Positions 11,201 through 23,055 of a stretch of 64,000 nucleotides of DNA are shown piece after piece (position 1 is the first letter of the stretch; each line of letters begins with the position of its first letter). The DNA is from Dichomitus squalens LYAD-421 SS1. Its lineage: Eukaryota > Basidiomycota > Agaricomycetes > Polyporales > Polyporaceae. The DNA is taken from positions 656,494 through 720,493 of the forward strand of contig NW_006766883.1 in the NCBI RefSeq assembly GCF_000275845.1, in the 5' to 3' direction. A program made the position numbers and the translations under genes. Under the pieces are notes generated by a model. It searched no databases, had not been told where the DNA came from, and saw only the letters and a program-made list of their open reading frames with translations.

Positions 11201-13315
11201 GAACGTCATCATCAATCAGCAAATCGGCCAGCAGATTAGCGTAGGTCCAGTTCTTCATGTTGAGTCAATGCCGCCCTCACCCGCCATAGGTCGACACCAT
11301 TAGCGAGGTGCTTCAGCAACGCTGTGGGTCCTTCTGCAGCACCGATGATGTGATGCTATACAAGGCAAGTGCACAGACAACAGCTTGAAATGGTAGTATT
11401 GACAGCATTTGTGTCTCCAGGCGCGCGAGAACGTCCGTAAGGCCGTTGAGACTCGCAACCCAGTCGAACGCCAGACGTGGCTGGGGGAGTCCCTCAGGTA
11501 CATATTCCACTCAAGACTAACATGTTGGTATTGAGCCCTCTGCAGGTTGTTTATGAAGGGTGCTCGCAATCTCGAGTTCGACAAGTTGCGAGAAATCATC
11601 GGAGATTATCAGCAACTGAGCTATGCCAAAGGTACGACCACGCTACATTGCAATGTTCTGTCGCTGATGTGGAGATTTATAAGGCACGGTTGAACTCCCT
11701 TTGTACTGCGCGCAAGTCTTCGATACCGACCTCCAAGGACAAGAGTACTGGATTGCAGGATACCCCCAGAACGACTCCCGAGCCCAGTTCTGGGAGCGCC
11801 GGAAGCATTGCTACGAGCTTGTTCTCGACTCGCTGTCAGTCTTTGAGGAACGCTGTGTTCCTGGAAAGCAGGACGCCGCTCAAGTGGATGATCCCGAGAC
11901 CGTGCGGGGTCATGCATATGAGTTGGCGTTTGCGAGCGAAGATGAGATGTTCCACTCGACATTATACGATTGGTTGATTGGTCGGGGCATGGCTGACCAA
12001 CTTCTTGAGGTAGCTGGTTGCATCGTTGAGGCGTTGGACTCTGCTCACTTGGCTCCCATAGATGCGTCCAGCCTATCTCGAGGCTCACCTGCGGCGTGAA
12101 CCAGTCACTGTGGAGAAGTTCCAGCTACTATGGCAGTTCTACGTCAAGGATGGCCAGCCGCTCCGTGCAGCCGAGGTCCTCGCGGTACTCGCTGAATCGA
12201 CTGAGTATGTTGATGTCTGTCACAGCACGCGGATCATCTGACATCCCACAGGTTCAACTTGTCCCTCGAGACGAGGCTGGAGTACTTGACGCTTGCCGTC
12301 AGCAATGCGAAGTCGCATCCCGTATCAGTCGGCGGTCGGCATGAAACGGCTATCGCGTTCCTTACAGAACTCGAGGAGAAGCTGGAGGTTGCCCAAGTGC
12401 AACTGGAGCTGTACAATACACTCCTACCCCGCCAAAATGATCCGGAACTTGCAGAACGATTCAAGGCGCTATCATACCGTCTGTACAACATCACTGAGGT
12501 CAGTTGCTCGGTTCGGTCTGTCATGTATTGTGTTGATTTTGTCTCGCGATATAGCTGTATCAACTATATGCCGATCCGCTGGACCTACCCCTCATCAAAC
12601 TCCTCATCTTGCACGTTTCGGAACATCGTGATGAGAGCATCGTCCGACCCATATGGAACAAAATCTTTGAAGAAGGTCAGTCGCAACTGCCAACATCCGA
12701 CTGGCTCTCGCTCACAACGCACCAGCCGTCGAAGGCGTCGAAGCGAAGGTTGCCGCAGACCGGATCATGGGCCGAGTCATTCCCCTCGGACAGCGATACT
12801 ATCCCTCCGAGAGCGCTTTCCCGCTTCGTGAGTACTTTCCTCGACAACTGAAACGTCGTATTCACATACTCAACGTGTTGTAGAACACATCGCGTCCCTA
12901 CTGGTCCGCTTCGCTCTCGCACACAAGGGCGAGCTGCCTTACGGCTGGGCTCCTCGCATTCTGACTCAATGTGGTGTTCCGTATCCGGAAGTATGGGATA
13001 TCCTGCACGAGATGTACGAGTCACAGGTATGTGTCCCCTAAATCGTGCAGCGCTCCGCCCTATTGACCGGATGTGTAGGTCCCGCCGTTCAATGAGCAAG
13101 CCAACGTGCAAGCGATCTCGTCCGACATTGCGGTGTTGTTGACCGACTGGGTGGAAGAAGCGAAGCGGCCGCAGTCCTCTGCCTCGCGCGGAGAGTTCCC
13201 TGTGTTCCGGATAGATCAAGCTGTCGAACAGTACCTCGCGGAGTTGGAGCCCAGTCGTATTGAAACGAAAGCGGCGTACGAGTCGGTCAAGCGCCAGCTG
13301 CGTCGACACTGGTGA
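8233..13315 (+). CDS. Nucleoporin Nup155/Nup170 (inner ring)
   Basis: A long gene with many short introns; the reading continues across exons from MAFRSTYAVPQNFAST to a stop at 13315, about 1,350-1,400 residues, the usual size for Nup155/157/170. The N-terminal beta-propeller region includes PEGLWQYY, IDHNLFLWDYVDG, LYATDMSLACDVEMTSV and DGRIFMCGQQDGNLYELHY. The C-terminal alpha-solenoid includes FNLSLETRLEYLTLAVSNAK, DPLDLPLIKLLILH and a terminal ESVKRQLRRHW. Nup155 family members form the inner ring of the nuclear pore with Nup93/Nup188/Nup192 homologues and contact the membrane. Exon junctions between 10300 and 13100 are frequent, with donors of the GTGAGT/GTATGT kind. I did not resolve every one; the family call does not depend on them. 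Confidence 0.91.
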
Positions 13316-13568
13316 CGCGACGGACATCCTCGAGTCTGACTATGATGTATAAGCTAGTTATATACCGAGCACCGCCGTATTGTCGATGCTTGCATTCTGC
13401 ATGATTTCTATGCCATGTCTCACGTGAATCGGGATAGGCGCCCATATATGCGGCAGCTGAGTGCTCTGATCGTTGAGCGCGCGCTACTACTTACCTGCTG
13501 CTCTCACATGTTGATCGACCAAGCGACCATAAGGACTAGCTGCATGCTCTCCGAGTAAACTCTATATC

Positions 13569-15345
13569 ATGGATTCCATCGCTAGCGATCCAGAGCTCGG
13601 TCAAGAACTTCTCCAGCTTCTCTACAGGAAGCTACAGCGAAGGCGACAAGAATTAGATGAACTCCGTAGGACGGTGAGGATGGAATGGTCAGTCGATAGC
13701 AGATACTTAGCATATCCGCTCTCTAGTCTGCCGCAGAGCTAGTGCTAGTAGATAGCACCCCAATGCGGTCAGAGAACGCGAACCTTAGGTCGGAACTGGC
13801 GGCGTTGAAACTTCAGCTATCGGCCGCCTCAGATGAACAAGACTCCAAGGAGTCCTCTCGACACACGGTAGAACGACTGATTGCCTCATTGGTGTGTACA
13901 GGCCATTCGGCCAACTGAGCTCATTTGCATCGTAGTCGCTGTTTGACTCCGGGAAGGCAGTGCATGAGGCATCGGAAGATCTCCAACGGCGCCGGACGAT
14001 CCAGGTGACTAGAGCTTCATCACACCTCTTCAGTGACTGCTTAGTTATGGTGTTACAAACTGGGGCAAGGACGAAACCCTTGGAGAACTTCAAGCAAAAC
14101 TCGACAAGTACCAGGAGAAGTACCACTCGTACAAGTCCCAGAATAGAGCACTTCAGAAGGTATTTTCCGCATCCTCAAGATCTGCACATATGTCACCGCC
14201 ACTAAGGGAATCTCATTCAATTGAGGACTTGTTCAAAGCCACTGAAACCCTCCGGGAGGCCACTGGAAATTTGAATGGCCTTCAGGGAGAGACCGCTCAC
14301 GTCGCAAGCGAACTTGTACGTAACCTGTCACGAATGTGGGACAACGATCCTTCATTCACACTCATCCTGATGTGCAGGAAGCCCTCAATAAAGAGTCTCT
14401 GAAGTTTGACCCGACACGCTTTCAGAACGAAGCCGTTGTCAAGTCTGGGAAAGGATTTCCCCAGGAGAAAGGAATGAAGCCGTTCTTGTCTTCGGCAGCT
14501 TTCTCTCAGCTCCCCGCAGTGCGTGTGATACACTCAACCATGATTGAGTATGGGATCCTCACTGTCTGCTATGGTAGGATATGCCAAAGAAACAGTATGC
14601 CAACTCACATCCTCGTCTGCGTTGCTGCTGATGTGTATGCTGCAGCCGAGAGCTCAACATTTTGGCCGTCCGATCCGATGAATTCCTGTGGTCAAGCAGC
14701 AGCATCGACCGTGGACTGCATCTCCTTCCCTCTGTCATATATGACCCCACAGCTCGGTCTGGTAACGGTGGATGGACTAGGAACGCGGACGTCACTCGAT
14801 TTCAGTCAACGACAGCGGAGAAGCAGTGGGAAATCCTCTATAAGCACCATAACGATTGGTATTACTATGGCACCTATACATGCGTCGGGAACTCATCAAT
14901 CGACACTGAGGAAGCACAAACAATCTGTCCAAAGGTGAGTCTCGTCCATTCGGTCCCTGTCTATGACATTGTTCACTCCTTCGTAACCCTATAGATGGCT
15001 CGTAGCTGCCTCAATAAGGTCGTTATTCATGAGGAACAAACCCCTCCCATCATTCACAGGTTCATCTCTACCTTGTCCGGACATGGACCCTTCACTTTCG
15101 ACTGCTTCGGTTTCGAAAGAATAGGATATGATCACTCCTTCTACGATGTCCTCTTATCGCGCAAGAAGGCGCTCCAGCAGATGTCTTCCAAATCGAAGAA
15201 GGCTTCGAAGCAGATCCCTTCCGAGCCGAAGAAGCCCCCGAACCGAAGCTCAGCAAAGAGGTCTAAGGAGCAGAAGAAGAAGAGATTGCGGGATGGGCAG
15301 GGGAGCAATGAGGGGCCGCCGAAGAAGAAGCAGAAGAAGTCTTGA
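13569..15345 (+). CDS. Coiled-coil protein with C-terminal DUF6697-like domain (copy 1)
   Basis: Multi-exon gene starting MDSIASDPELGQELLQLLYR. The first half is heptad-like and charged (LQRRRQELDELRR, LRSELAALKLQLSAASDEQD, LGELQAKLDKYQEKY), so a coiled coil is likely. The second half is a compact domain with FLWSSSSIDRGLHLLPSVIY, GGW, EKQWEILYKHHNDWYYYGTY and CFGFERIGYDHSFYDVLL. It ends in a Lys/Pro-rich basic tail (PPKKKQKKS) that could act as a nuclear signal. The domain resembles what I recall of DUF6697, a basidiomycete-expanded domain of unknown function; that name is from memory and unverified. The gene at 20899-22612 on the other strand has the same order and aligning motifs. Molecular function is unknown. 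Confidence 0.62.
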
Positions 15346-15975
15346 CTGGATTGAACTGAACCGTGCTGCACTTGCCACGCACGTACTCTACTTACGATGT
15401 CTGCTTACCAGATCTTGCACATCCATATCATTGTCACTCTGTGGGAGCTCCTGCGCCCGCACGGTCTGACGGCGACCACGAGGGCCGGCAAAGTGACCGG
15501 GATTTAACCCAAAATCGCATATTTGGTGGTCGAGTCAGAGAGGCGCGACTCACCGTCGCAGCAGTACTGACTGATTCATACTACGCCCGCCCGCACAAAA
15601 CGGACGCACGACCCGAAACCGAGGAACTACGCCAGACAAGGCGCGTCAATGGGGAGCGTTGCGAGCTGTGAAAATGGACATTTATGCGGCAAGGCGCGTA
15701 CTTACCTGGGCCGCCGCCGCACACCAAGTACTCCGGCTCGCGTACGTACAGCGAAGTTGTGGAGCGCATTATAGATCCCCTTTAGCTCTAGTACGGGGAG
15801 CACCATCATGGTTTGGAGTGACGCGAGCCTGACATAACACAACGGCGAGTGCGGGCTATGCAAACATTCTGACGTAGTGCTGCCAGCGCGAGGGCGTATG
15901 AATTCGTCTGGTTAGGAAACAGACGTCCAGCAAACACATCACTGCTCAACCACCACAACCTCAGAGAACCTTACA
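15346..15975. other. Intergenic, 630 bases
   Basis: Holds the 3' end of the coiled-coil gene and the promoter of CON-6 gene A. A 62-residue minus-strand ORF near 15581-15769 contains a good GT donor after a GGGP-ending stretch but lacks a partner exon. No RNA gene was recognised. Confidence 0.3.
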
Positions 15976-16430
15976 ATGTCAGCTCCAGGAAACGTACGTG
16001 GCAGATCCTCGCCCTGCATCTTCATATGTCTCGGCACAATTTGCTGACGCATGCTCTTCTGCTCTGCAGGTTGCGCGCGGTCTCAGTGAGCAGTCTCCCT
16101 TCCCGCCCGCTCCAATGCGATTCGGTGGCAATGGTCTTGCTCCTCCCCTCACAGAGGCCAGCATCGCGAACCCAAACGTCTCAGAGGAGGCCAAGGAGCG
16201 CGCTCAGGAGCGCCTGCAGAAGTTGGAAGACACCGGCGAGCTTCGATCCCGCGAAGCTCACGAGGACAACGTCGCAATCGGTCACAAGGTGAGCGCCGCC
16301 GTACAGGGGAAGCCGTACACGGCAGCGACTGACTGCCGTGAACTCGTAGGCGAACCTGTCGAACCCCCACACCAGCCAAGGGGCCAAAGAGCACTCTGCT
16401 CAGATCCTTGACGAGATGGGGCGTTCTTGA
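15976..16430 (+). CDS. Conidiation-specific protein 6 (CON-6) family, copy A
   Basis: Exons 15976-15993, 16070-16085, 16155-16288 and 16350-16430 join to 82 residues. The protein reads MSAPGN, then VARGLKASIANPNVSEEAKE, then GHKANLSNPHTS and AKEHSAQILDE, giving two copies of the CON-6 repeat (N-P-x-V/T-S-x-E-A-K-E). CON-6 proteins are small, soluble and induced during sporulation or stress in ascomycetes; their molecular role is unknown. Exon 2 is a 16-nt microexon. Reading straight through 16085 would give a Pro/Phe insertion (SPFPPAPMRFGG) that the family lacks; removing it as an intron restores the repeat. Copy B at 25680 has identical lengths for exons 1 to 3, which supports this model. 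Confidence 0.87.
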
Positions 16431-16675
16431 GTGGTGCACGGGGACGTTCGTCGATCTTGCAATTGGTGTACAACCAGTTGTAAAATGATCCAACGTTTGT
16501 CTTGCTTTCGAACACAGAATTGCGGAGTCGCTGAAAAGGCGCAATGGGGCGACATACCTGGGAGTCGGTCAGAGCACCCATGTTATTGACGTACGTGATG
16601 AGATGCTGCATCCAACGGAATATCGTGTAAGGATACATATACGGCAAAGCCGCCGGCGTGAGCCATCATCGACGC

Positions 16676-17402
16676 AGGAGTATGAATACAGGATCTCCGA
16701 GAACGATGCTCGTCAAATGCCTGAACGATCCTGTCAGAGACATGAGCAGCCCGCCGAAGGACGCGTATGCCGTCCTGGGAGAACGTCAGTGCTGCCGAGG
16801 GTGTTGCAGAACGCGGACGGAAGGGCTTACACTACTTCTCCTGAGCCACTGTCGAACCTGTACACCTTCAGAATCGTATGAGCCAGCCAACGTTGTGCGA
16901 GACAGGCGGGCAGATGAGACGCGAGACGAACGGTGCAGCAGGAGGAGCAGAAGAACGTCGTCGGGGAAGGTGCAAGGCGAAGGGAGCGCGGCTTCACTTA
17001 CCTTTCCGTACATCACGTACTCATAGTCGTCGTCCAGCCCTCTCCTCCCCTTTGCATCTGGCCTCCACACGTCCCGGTCCTTATCCTCATCTTCCGTCGT
17101 ACCCGCCGCGCCTTGTGGGTTCCGCGACAACGAAGACGCGAGCGCAAGCGCGATGGACTGGCCACTTTGGATAGGAAAGAGCTCGGTGTTGTAGTCGAGC
17201 GTCAGGTCCATGTCATAGTTTTTTGAGTGTGCGTACAGACGCGAGACTGCGTGGGCAGGAGTTGCGTAGTGGTAAGCAGAGGTAGAAGGTTGCAGGTGTG
17301 GCTGTAACGCCGCGCACCTCGGTCAAATTTCTTGCCCTCCTTGTCTATGTCATTGATCGAGAAGATGTCGTCAAAGAGGATGTTGGACGTGTTCGTAGAC
17401 AT
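16676..17402 (-). CDS. RPB8: RNA polymerase I/II/III shared subunit RPB8 (RPABC3)
   Basis: Exons 17402-17317, 17246-17002, 16865-16831 and 16774-16676 join to 154 residues, close to the usual 145-150. Recognisable family elements are ILFDDIFSINDIDKEGKKFD, VSRLYAHS, MDLTLDYNTELFPI, YEYVMYGKVYRF, AYASFGGLLMSLTGS and the C-terminal DPVFILLRR. RPB8 is an OB-fold-type subunit present in all three nuclear polymerases. The middle loop (about residues 70-105) is acidic and somewhat longer than in yeast. It is convergent with CON-6 gene A and lies downstream of the TTL-like gene on the same strand. Confidence 0.94.
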
Positions 17403-17617
17403 TTTGGACGTCGCTGAAGCCTATTTCTAGTAGTTCACGACGAAGAGGCCCATATGTTTGCTGGAGAGGAGGATTGACCGCTCCCGCCACACCGTGTTTA
17501 GGCTTTTGCCGAACCGCCCCATTTGGCAGTCTTGTACGAACGCGCTCCGACTACCATACACGATTCGTAGAGAAGATTACATCCGCGCACGCACGCGGGG
17601 AACATCGCTCGCTTCTA

Positions 17618-19339
17618 CTACCATGCGCTGCGTATCTGTTGATCGAGGCACATCCGTAATTCCTGCTTCGTCTCTCCTACTTTCCAAGCATCCGTCACCG
17701 CATGCGCCGGCGAGCCCTCGGCGCTGAAGTAGGGCTCGACACACGTCTTGGCGATACCTTTGAACAAGTCTTCCAGGACCCAGGTGAGGCGCGGCCCTGT
17801 CAGCTCGATCGCAGGTTCTGAGTTAACCTCCAGCAGCTTCACTTGGAACTTCCGGAGGGCCCCCGGCGACGAGTCGTGGGCTACGACAAAATCCACACCA
17901 AATAGCTCGAATGCGTTCGGTAGCGGCTGGCACTGCGTCAGTGTGCCGTCGTCTCCGAGCCTGCCAGTAACTCACCTGGAAGTGGACGCTCATCTCGATG
18001 GCTGCCTTGAACGTCTCTGCAAGGACATTGCTGATCTGTCCCTTCAAGTCTTCGACGTCCTCCTTCGTGAGCGTGGCATGCCGTGCATGGGACTTCCTCG
18101 CCGCGTTTATAGCCTCCGGATCGAGAGCTTGTCCCGTGGCGCGAGGAGGTCGTTGCGGCTGTCTTGGGGGCGCAGCGCTCGAGCCTCCAGAGAGTATATG
18201 ACATCCAACGAGCTCGTCGAGCAGACGGACGCCTGCCTCTCCGCGCTCTGTCTGCAACGAGGTATTCGTGAGGTGAGGGGCGAGATCGATGCTAGGAGTG
18301 CCCTGCTCGCCGTCTACCGACTTGGGTGGTACATACGGGACGGCAGAGAATAAGGCCAAGATGCGCTCGTAGACGTAGACTTTGATGGCTCCAGATGCGA
18401 CGCAGTATACGCGGAGGTGGAACTATACATGGCTTGAATAGGGCGTCGGAGTGGAATAAAGGCTGAGCTGACTTTATGGCCGCGAAGATCACTTCTAGCA
18501 GGTTTGAGCGCATCGTCCAGTGGGGCTTCAGCAGGATCGAGGAGGAGGGGATTTGATATATATTCCTGCATCGGCCTAAGTCAGTGGTTTGTCGGGATAG
18601 CACTCGAATCCAAACGAGCCACCTGGATCACGAAATGGCGCAGTTGTGAGGTGACAACAGCTGTATCATGTCCTTCTTCGCCGCGTCCCTCTTCATCATC
18701 TTCATCCGAGTCGGCCTGCTCGAACTCCTGGAAGATCGCTTCGAGGTCTTCTTTCGTGTGGAAGAGGCGCAGGCCCATGCCCCGGTCAGCCATCCCTGGC
18801 TTCAGTATCCACCACTTCGACGGGTCACCCTTCTCGACCTGCTCGGACAAGTCATAGAGGTCGTCGCTCCATAGCTCGTCGAGCTCGTCGGCGAAGCTGA
18901 GCTCAAGCTCCCAGGTCCTGGGCACACTTCGGGTCAGGACAGAATCCGGGTGCTTGGTCAGGTAGTTGTGGATACATCGTGAGAGGTAGTGTTTCCGTAT
19001 CAGAGCTTTCCGGATAACATAGGACGACGAGAGGACTCTAGAAGCGGGGTCGTGAGAGCAGGTTAGATCGTGATCGAGCGCATCGTATGTTGCCCATTGG
19101 AGTAGTCGGACGGGCGAGGAGACAGTATCCTTGGACAGGAAATCCCAGACAGTGGGGGTAGGTGTTAGAGGCCTGAGTGCATCGAGAACGAGGCGGTTGG
19201 TGAGGGGAGCAGACGGCCAAGAGACGAAGGCGGTGAAGCCATCCATCTCGAGTTCGCGTAAGAGGGGCAAGCGAAGCACTGGCAATTTCAAGTGGCAAGT
19301 CTTGGCGCGAGAAGACACGCGCCACACGTGATTCTGCAT
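17618..19339 (-). CDS. Tubulin-tyrosine-ligase-like (TTL) protein
   Basis: Multi-exon minus gene, stop at 17618. The start is taken at the ATG at 19339 (MQNHVWRVSSR); an in-frame ATG at 19411 adds 24 low-complexity residues. ATP-grasp features of the TTL family are visible: WWILKPGMADRGMGLRLF near the middle, an acidic insert (DSDEDDEEGRGEEG), FHLRVYCVASGAIKVYVYE, and the metal-site region VKLLEVNSEPAIELTG near the end. The first exon ends at about 18623 and the second starts at about 18565. TTL-family enzymes ligate amino acids to tubulin or other proteins; the yeast member Pby1 is a P-body protein. Substrate here is unknown. Starts of this gene and MMM1 are 130 bases apart or less. Confidence 0.86.
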
Positions 19340-19469
19340 GACGCGGGGATACACGGGCGTCTGTGCGGTCGTCGTCGTCGCGCTCGCTCCCTGGCCTCCG
19401 CGTAAGCACACGGCACCAACCCCCCGCTACAATTCCACCGTCTACCGCTCATCTTTCCCGCCGACAGCC
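19340..19469. promoter_or_regulatory. Very short divergent promoter, TTL-like / MMM1
   Basis: Only 130 bases (58 if the upstream TTL start is used) separate two divergent start codons, so the two genes must share or interleave promoter elements. A CGTCGTCGTCG run lies near 19369-19380. No TATA box is evident. Confidence 0.4.
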
Positions 19470-20670
19470 ATGGGGTCGGCGTATATCTTTACGCTCCAGC
19501 CAACATTTACGCAGGGCTTGATTCTGGGCCAGGCCTCGATACTCTTCTTGCTCTTCCTCATCCTGAAGTACCTGTTCTTCGACACCGACCCAGAACGCTC
19601 GTCTAGGAAGGCTTCTTATCCACCGAAAATTGAGTTTGACAGCAGCGAAGAAGATGTGACGGCGGCGCGATTCAACCTCGATAGTTTCGAGGCTACTAAG
19701 CGTGAAGGGGACTCGGAAAGCTCAGAGTGGCTGAACGTCTTCGTGCAACAGGTGCGTCCGCGCGTCCGTCCCTGTCAATCTATGCCTTTTTGACTTGGCG
19801 CGTTGCAGGTGCTGAACGCATACCGCGCGAAGCTGCGCGACGGTCTTTCTGGGCCAGACGGAGACGAGATAGCCCGACGACGTGTGGAGGAGTTTGCGAA
19901 CAAAATGCGCCCGGCGGGTCTGCTGGTACGTATGAGTGCGCTTGCGCAGCTGGCATACTTGACTGTATTTCGCTTCATCCTAGGACTATATTAAGGTGCA
20001 TTCCGTGAGCTTGGGCTCGTCTGCGCCTCGCCTTTCGAATGCGCGTATCCGCCGCGACCTCTCACCAGGATCTGATCCAGTAAGTGCCTGAAGAGCGACC
20101 GCTGCCAAGAGACTGACCGTCTCTCCAGGAGATTGACTATGACATGAGCTATGTAGACACCGTCGCTATATCCATATCCACATCCGTACTCTTCAACTAC
20201 CCATTCCCATCGTTCGCGCGATTACCCGTTTCTCTGACTATCTCACTATCCCTCTTTGCGGCGCCTGTAAGCAGACTACGCGGCGAAAAGATGACACGAA
20301 TAGAGCTAACGGTCGTACGATTGCAGGTCCGTCTGACTCCGCCGCACCCCCACTCACCACACCCGACAATCACGTTCACCCTTCCGTCGCCCCATTCCGA
20401 CTTCACGCTTGACATCAAGACGACCTCTCTGATGGGAAGCCGAGCGAAGCTCGAGGATGTCCCGAAAGTCCACGAGCTCATCCAAAATCAGGCGAGTCGG
20501 TCTCATGATACTGATTACGATCAGTTCTGACCGGACGGTCTCCATAGATACGTAGAGTGATCATGGACAAGGGCACCTGGAAAGTGGTGCTTCCAGGTCT
20601 CTCTAGCGTGAGCCAGGTCAAGGAGGACATGAAAATGGAGCGTGAACTCGCGGACGAGACGTTCAGCTAG
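19470..20670 (+). CDS. MMM1: MMM1, ERMES complex subunit (SMP lipid-transfer domain)
   Basis: About six exons. The N-terminus MGSAYIFTLQPTFTQGLILG is followed by a transmembrane segment (ASILFLLFLILKYLFF), then a short linker and the SMP domain. Recognisable domain pieces are SEWLNVFVQQ, VLNAYRAKLR, YIKVHSVSLGSSAPRLSNAR, YDMSYVDTVAISISTSVLFN, IKTTSLMGSRAKLEDVPKVH and IRRVIMDKGTWKVVLPG, ending in ETFS. MMM1 is the ER-anchored subunit of the ER-mitochondria encounter structure and transfers phospholipids with Mdm12. The gene converges with the second coiled-coil/DUF gene, leaving 228 bases. Confidence 0.94.
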
Positions 20671-20898
20671 AGCGACATATACCCTTCATGACCGTCATGA
20701 CTATCTATGATGAGAGTAAGCGATGTGTTTCGTCAGCTATCTGTTCCGCCGGTTGACTTGGCCTCTGGTCCAGAACACGTATCATATGTGACTGTATAAT
20801 ACATCTGTAATGTTGTAATAGATCTGATAGGAGCAAAACAGACATCTTCGGGATTGACATGACCTCTTGGGTACATGAATATCGCCTATAGCGGCTAG

Positions 20899-22612
20899 TT
20901 ACGCGCCCTTGGATTTCTTGTGAGAACCCACCCCCAAATCCTCCTCTCGATCGCGTTTTGTTGGAACTCTGTGATTTAGCCACGAACCTGGTTTTGGCAC
21001 CGGTATTACAGTAGATTCTCCTATGAGACGAGGAGGCTGAAATGTTGCCCGTAGTGCATCGGCCAGTCCCTCGTTGAATCCGACCCGCCGCCAAGCAGTA
21101 TATGTCACTTTTAGAAGCCCACAATCGTACATGTTCCTGATCAAACCTTTCAGGATAGGTGGAATCATTTCTGGGAATAATGTTGTATTGTCGCGAATGA
21201 CCTGCATGGCCTGTGAGGCGTTGGAGTCAATAGATCTACATCAACAGTATGTAGTATTGAACTCTACCTCCTTGGCCATGCGACCGAAATCTTGGAGGGA
21301 CCGTTCTTCTTGTGCAACAAACTGGAATGTTCCGAGGTAGCTCCAGTGGGTAGTGTTCTCACGGTAAAACAACTCGGTGTTTTCAGGAGGTTGCGAGACC
21401 CTCTCCGTCACCTGCCATCCACCTTCTGAGTTGTTCGACTTCGGATTGTAGAGATGCGTGGGGGCCAAGACCAAGCAACGCGACCCGGCACGGGTAGATG
21501 ACAATATCACTTCTTGTCTCTTCTTAGCCAAAAAGCCACCTGGAGCACTGCTACATATCAGCTGAACACGTCTCGGTTCCTTGAACACAAATGTCATACC
21601 ATAGGGAGGTGACAGCCTGACCAGGTAAGCGATATGGTTAGTCGCCTTGAATGACGTCGGAATGGACGGGAGTGAGACACACCTCTGGCAAAACAAGAGC
21701 AGACTGAGGAGCTGGAACGCTCACTGTCGGCGGTGCTCCTGTCTCTCCTCCAACATCGCCAAGGAACGCGCAGAAGTCAAATGGCACTGCCGAGCCCTGC
21801 GCTCTCGTCTTACACGAGGCTCAGCCATCCTCCGTTATAGCAATGGCGGAATGGACTAACCAAATCATCCCTTAAATCTTGGAGGCGTCCCGACTGCTCT
21901 TCATTCATCCTCTCGATATCGGACACCTGAGTTTCAGCTTCGGATATTGACTATGACAGGTTATTAATCCACGAGCTCCGAAGATCCGCAGGGACCCCGG
22001 GCAGATAACCTACCTCTCGTAGCTTCGATCCCATTTCCTTCTCCGCCTTGCATTTGCCACGCATGGCCTCGATTTTGGCCGAGAGCCTTTCTCTCGATCT
22101 CGCCTATCAGTGAATGTCTGAGCTCAGCAGGTGTTCAACGAATCGGAATAACATACGTATTCGGCGTCTCTCTGGGCGGCCTCTTCAGAAAGCTGACTGA
22201 GTTGCTCATTGTGGTTTGCTGTACTCTATAGACGAGAGGCTATGATAAATATATATGTAGCAATCGATGAACTATAACCTGACCTGGGGATTCCCGTCGA
22301 TGTGATGTAAATTTGCCTTGGCGTCTGCGATTTGGGATCTGATTTGAAGGTTCTCTTCTTGGAGGGCGCAAAGCTCGTCGGCACTAACCATGCTGGTGTT
22401 CTCTGCACGATTCTAAAAGTAGTCCAGGTCATGATGATGACGTCTTCCGTCGTTAGGCATCCTGAATCAAGCCGACGTACTCTAGTAGGAAGAAGGCTAC
22501 CGCCTCGCAGTTGTTGAGTCTCGTTCTGGACACGCTGTAGCTCATCGGATAGGAGCCTGATCATCTCAGAAACCAGTTCTGGGTCATCTCTTGTCGCTGG
22601 TATGCTTTCCAT
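20899..22612 (-). CDS. Coiled-coil protein with C-terminal DUF6697-like domain (copy 2)
   Basis: Multi-exon minus gene starting MESIPATRDDPELVSEMIRL and ending DLGVGSHKKSKGA. Like copy 1 it opens with the pattern DPEL, has a long heptad-rich region (LLSDELQRVQNETQQLR, LCALQEENLQIRSQ, IEAMRGKCKAEKEMGSKLRE), then a compact domain. Aligning motifs are LAKKRQEVILSSTRAGSRCL / HLYNP / GGW / ENTELFYRENTTHWSYLGTF and LLKVTYTAWRRVGFNEGLAD. The basic end is KKSKGA. The order matches copy 1 throughout, so the two are paralogues, with strong divergence outside the domain. Function is unknown. Several introns are about 50-65 bases; single junctions were not all resolved. Confidence 0.62.
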
Positions 22613-23055
22613 GACACACAGTCTGTCGGTCGTACAGAGATCGATCGAGAGGGATGGTGATATGTCGACGTCGACGCGGGGTATGCCCCGCTTGTACGGT
22701 ATTAGAAGGTAGTCATGTGAACGACCTTCCTTTCTAGGCTCCTCATGTTTGCGGTGTTTATACTAAGCCGGCAGTTCCGCAGGGCGGTTTACTCGAGCTC
22801 AAGTTTTCCCGGCTCGGATTCATGTAACGTTCACAATAAGTGCCCGATTCTGAGCATGTCATATAGTCGCCTGAGCTGAGATTAGAAGGATCATTACAGT
22901 GTAGGACCGAATACAGGTACGGCGAGAACCCATAACAGAGACCCCCAGGGACCGTCGATCGCGACAGGGAACTAGTGGTGTAACATAGTGATGGGAAAAG
23001 TAGTCGCAGTCTTATCGAATCGTCCAAACCACCAGCTCTTACGATTGGACTGCTG
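22613..23055. other. Intergenic, 443 bases
   Basis: Upstream region of the coiled-coil/DUF copy 2 and downstream region of the MARVEL-like gene. It contains CGACGTCGACG near 22667-22677, but no gene or RNA was recognised. Confidence 0.3.

Noticed and set aside
15581..15769. 62-residue minus-strand ORF with a GTAAGT donor after GGGP
   Set aside because: A possible first exon, but no acceptor-bounded second exon continuing a sensible protein was found.
16086..16154. Proline-rich insertion (SPFPPAPMRFGG) in CON-6 copy A
   Set aside because: Bounded by GTGAGC and CACAG, absent from copy B and the family; it is an intron left in frame.
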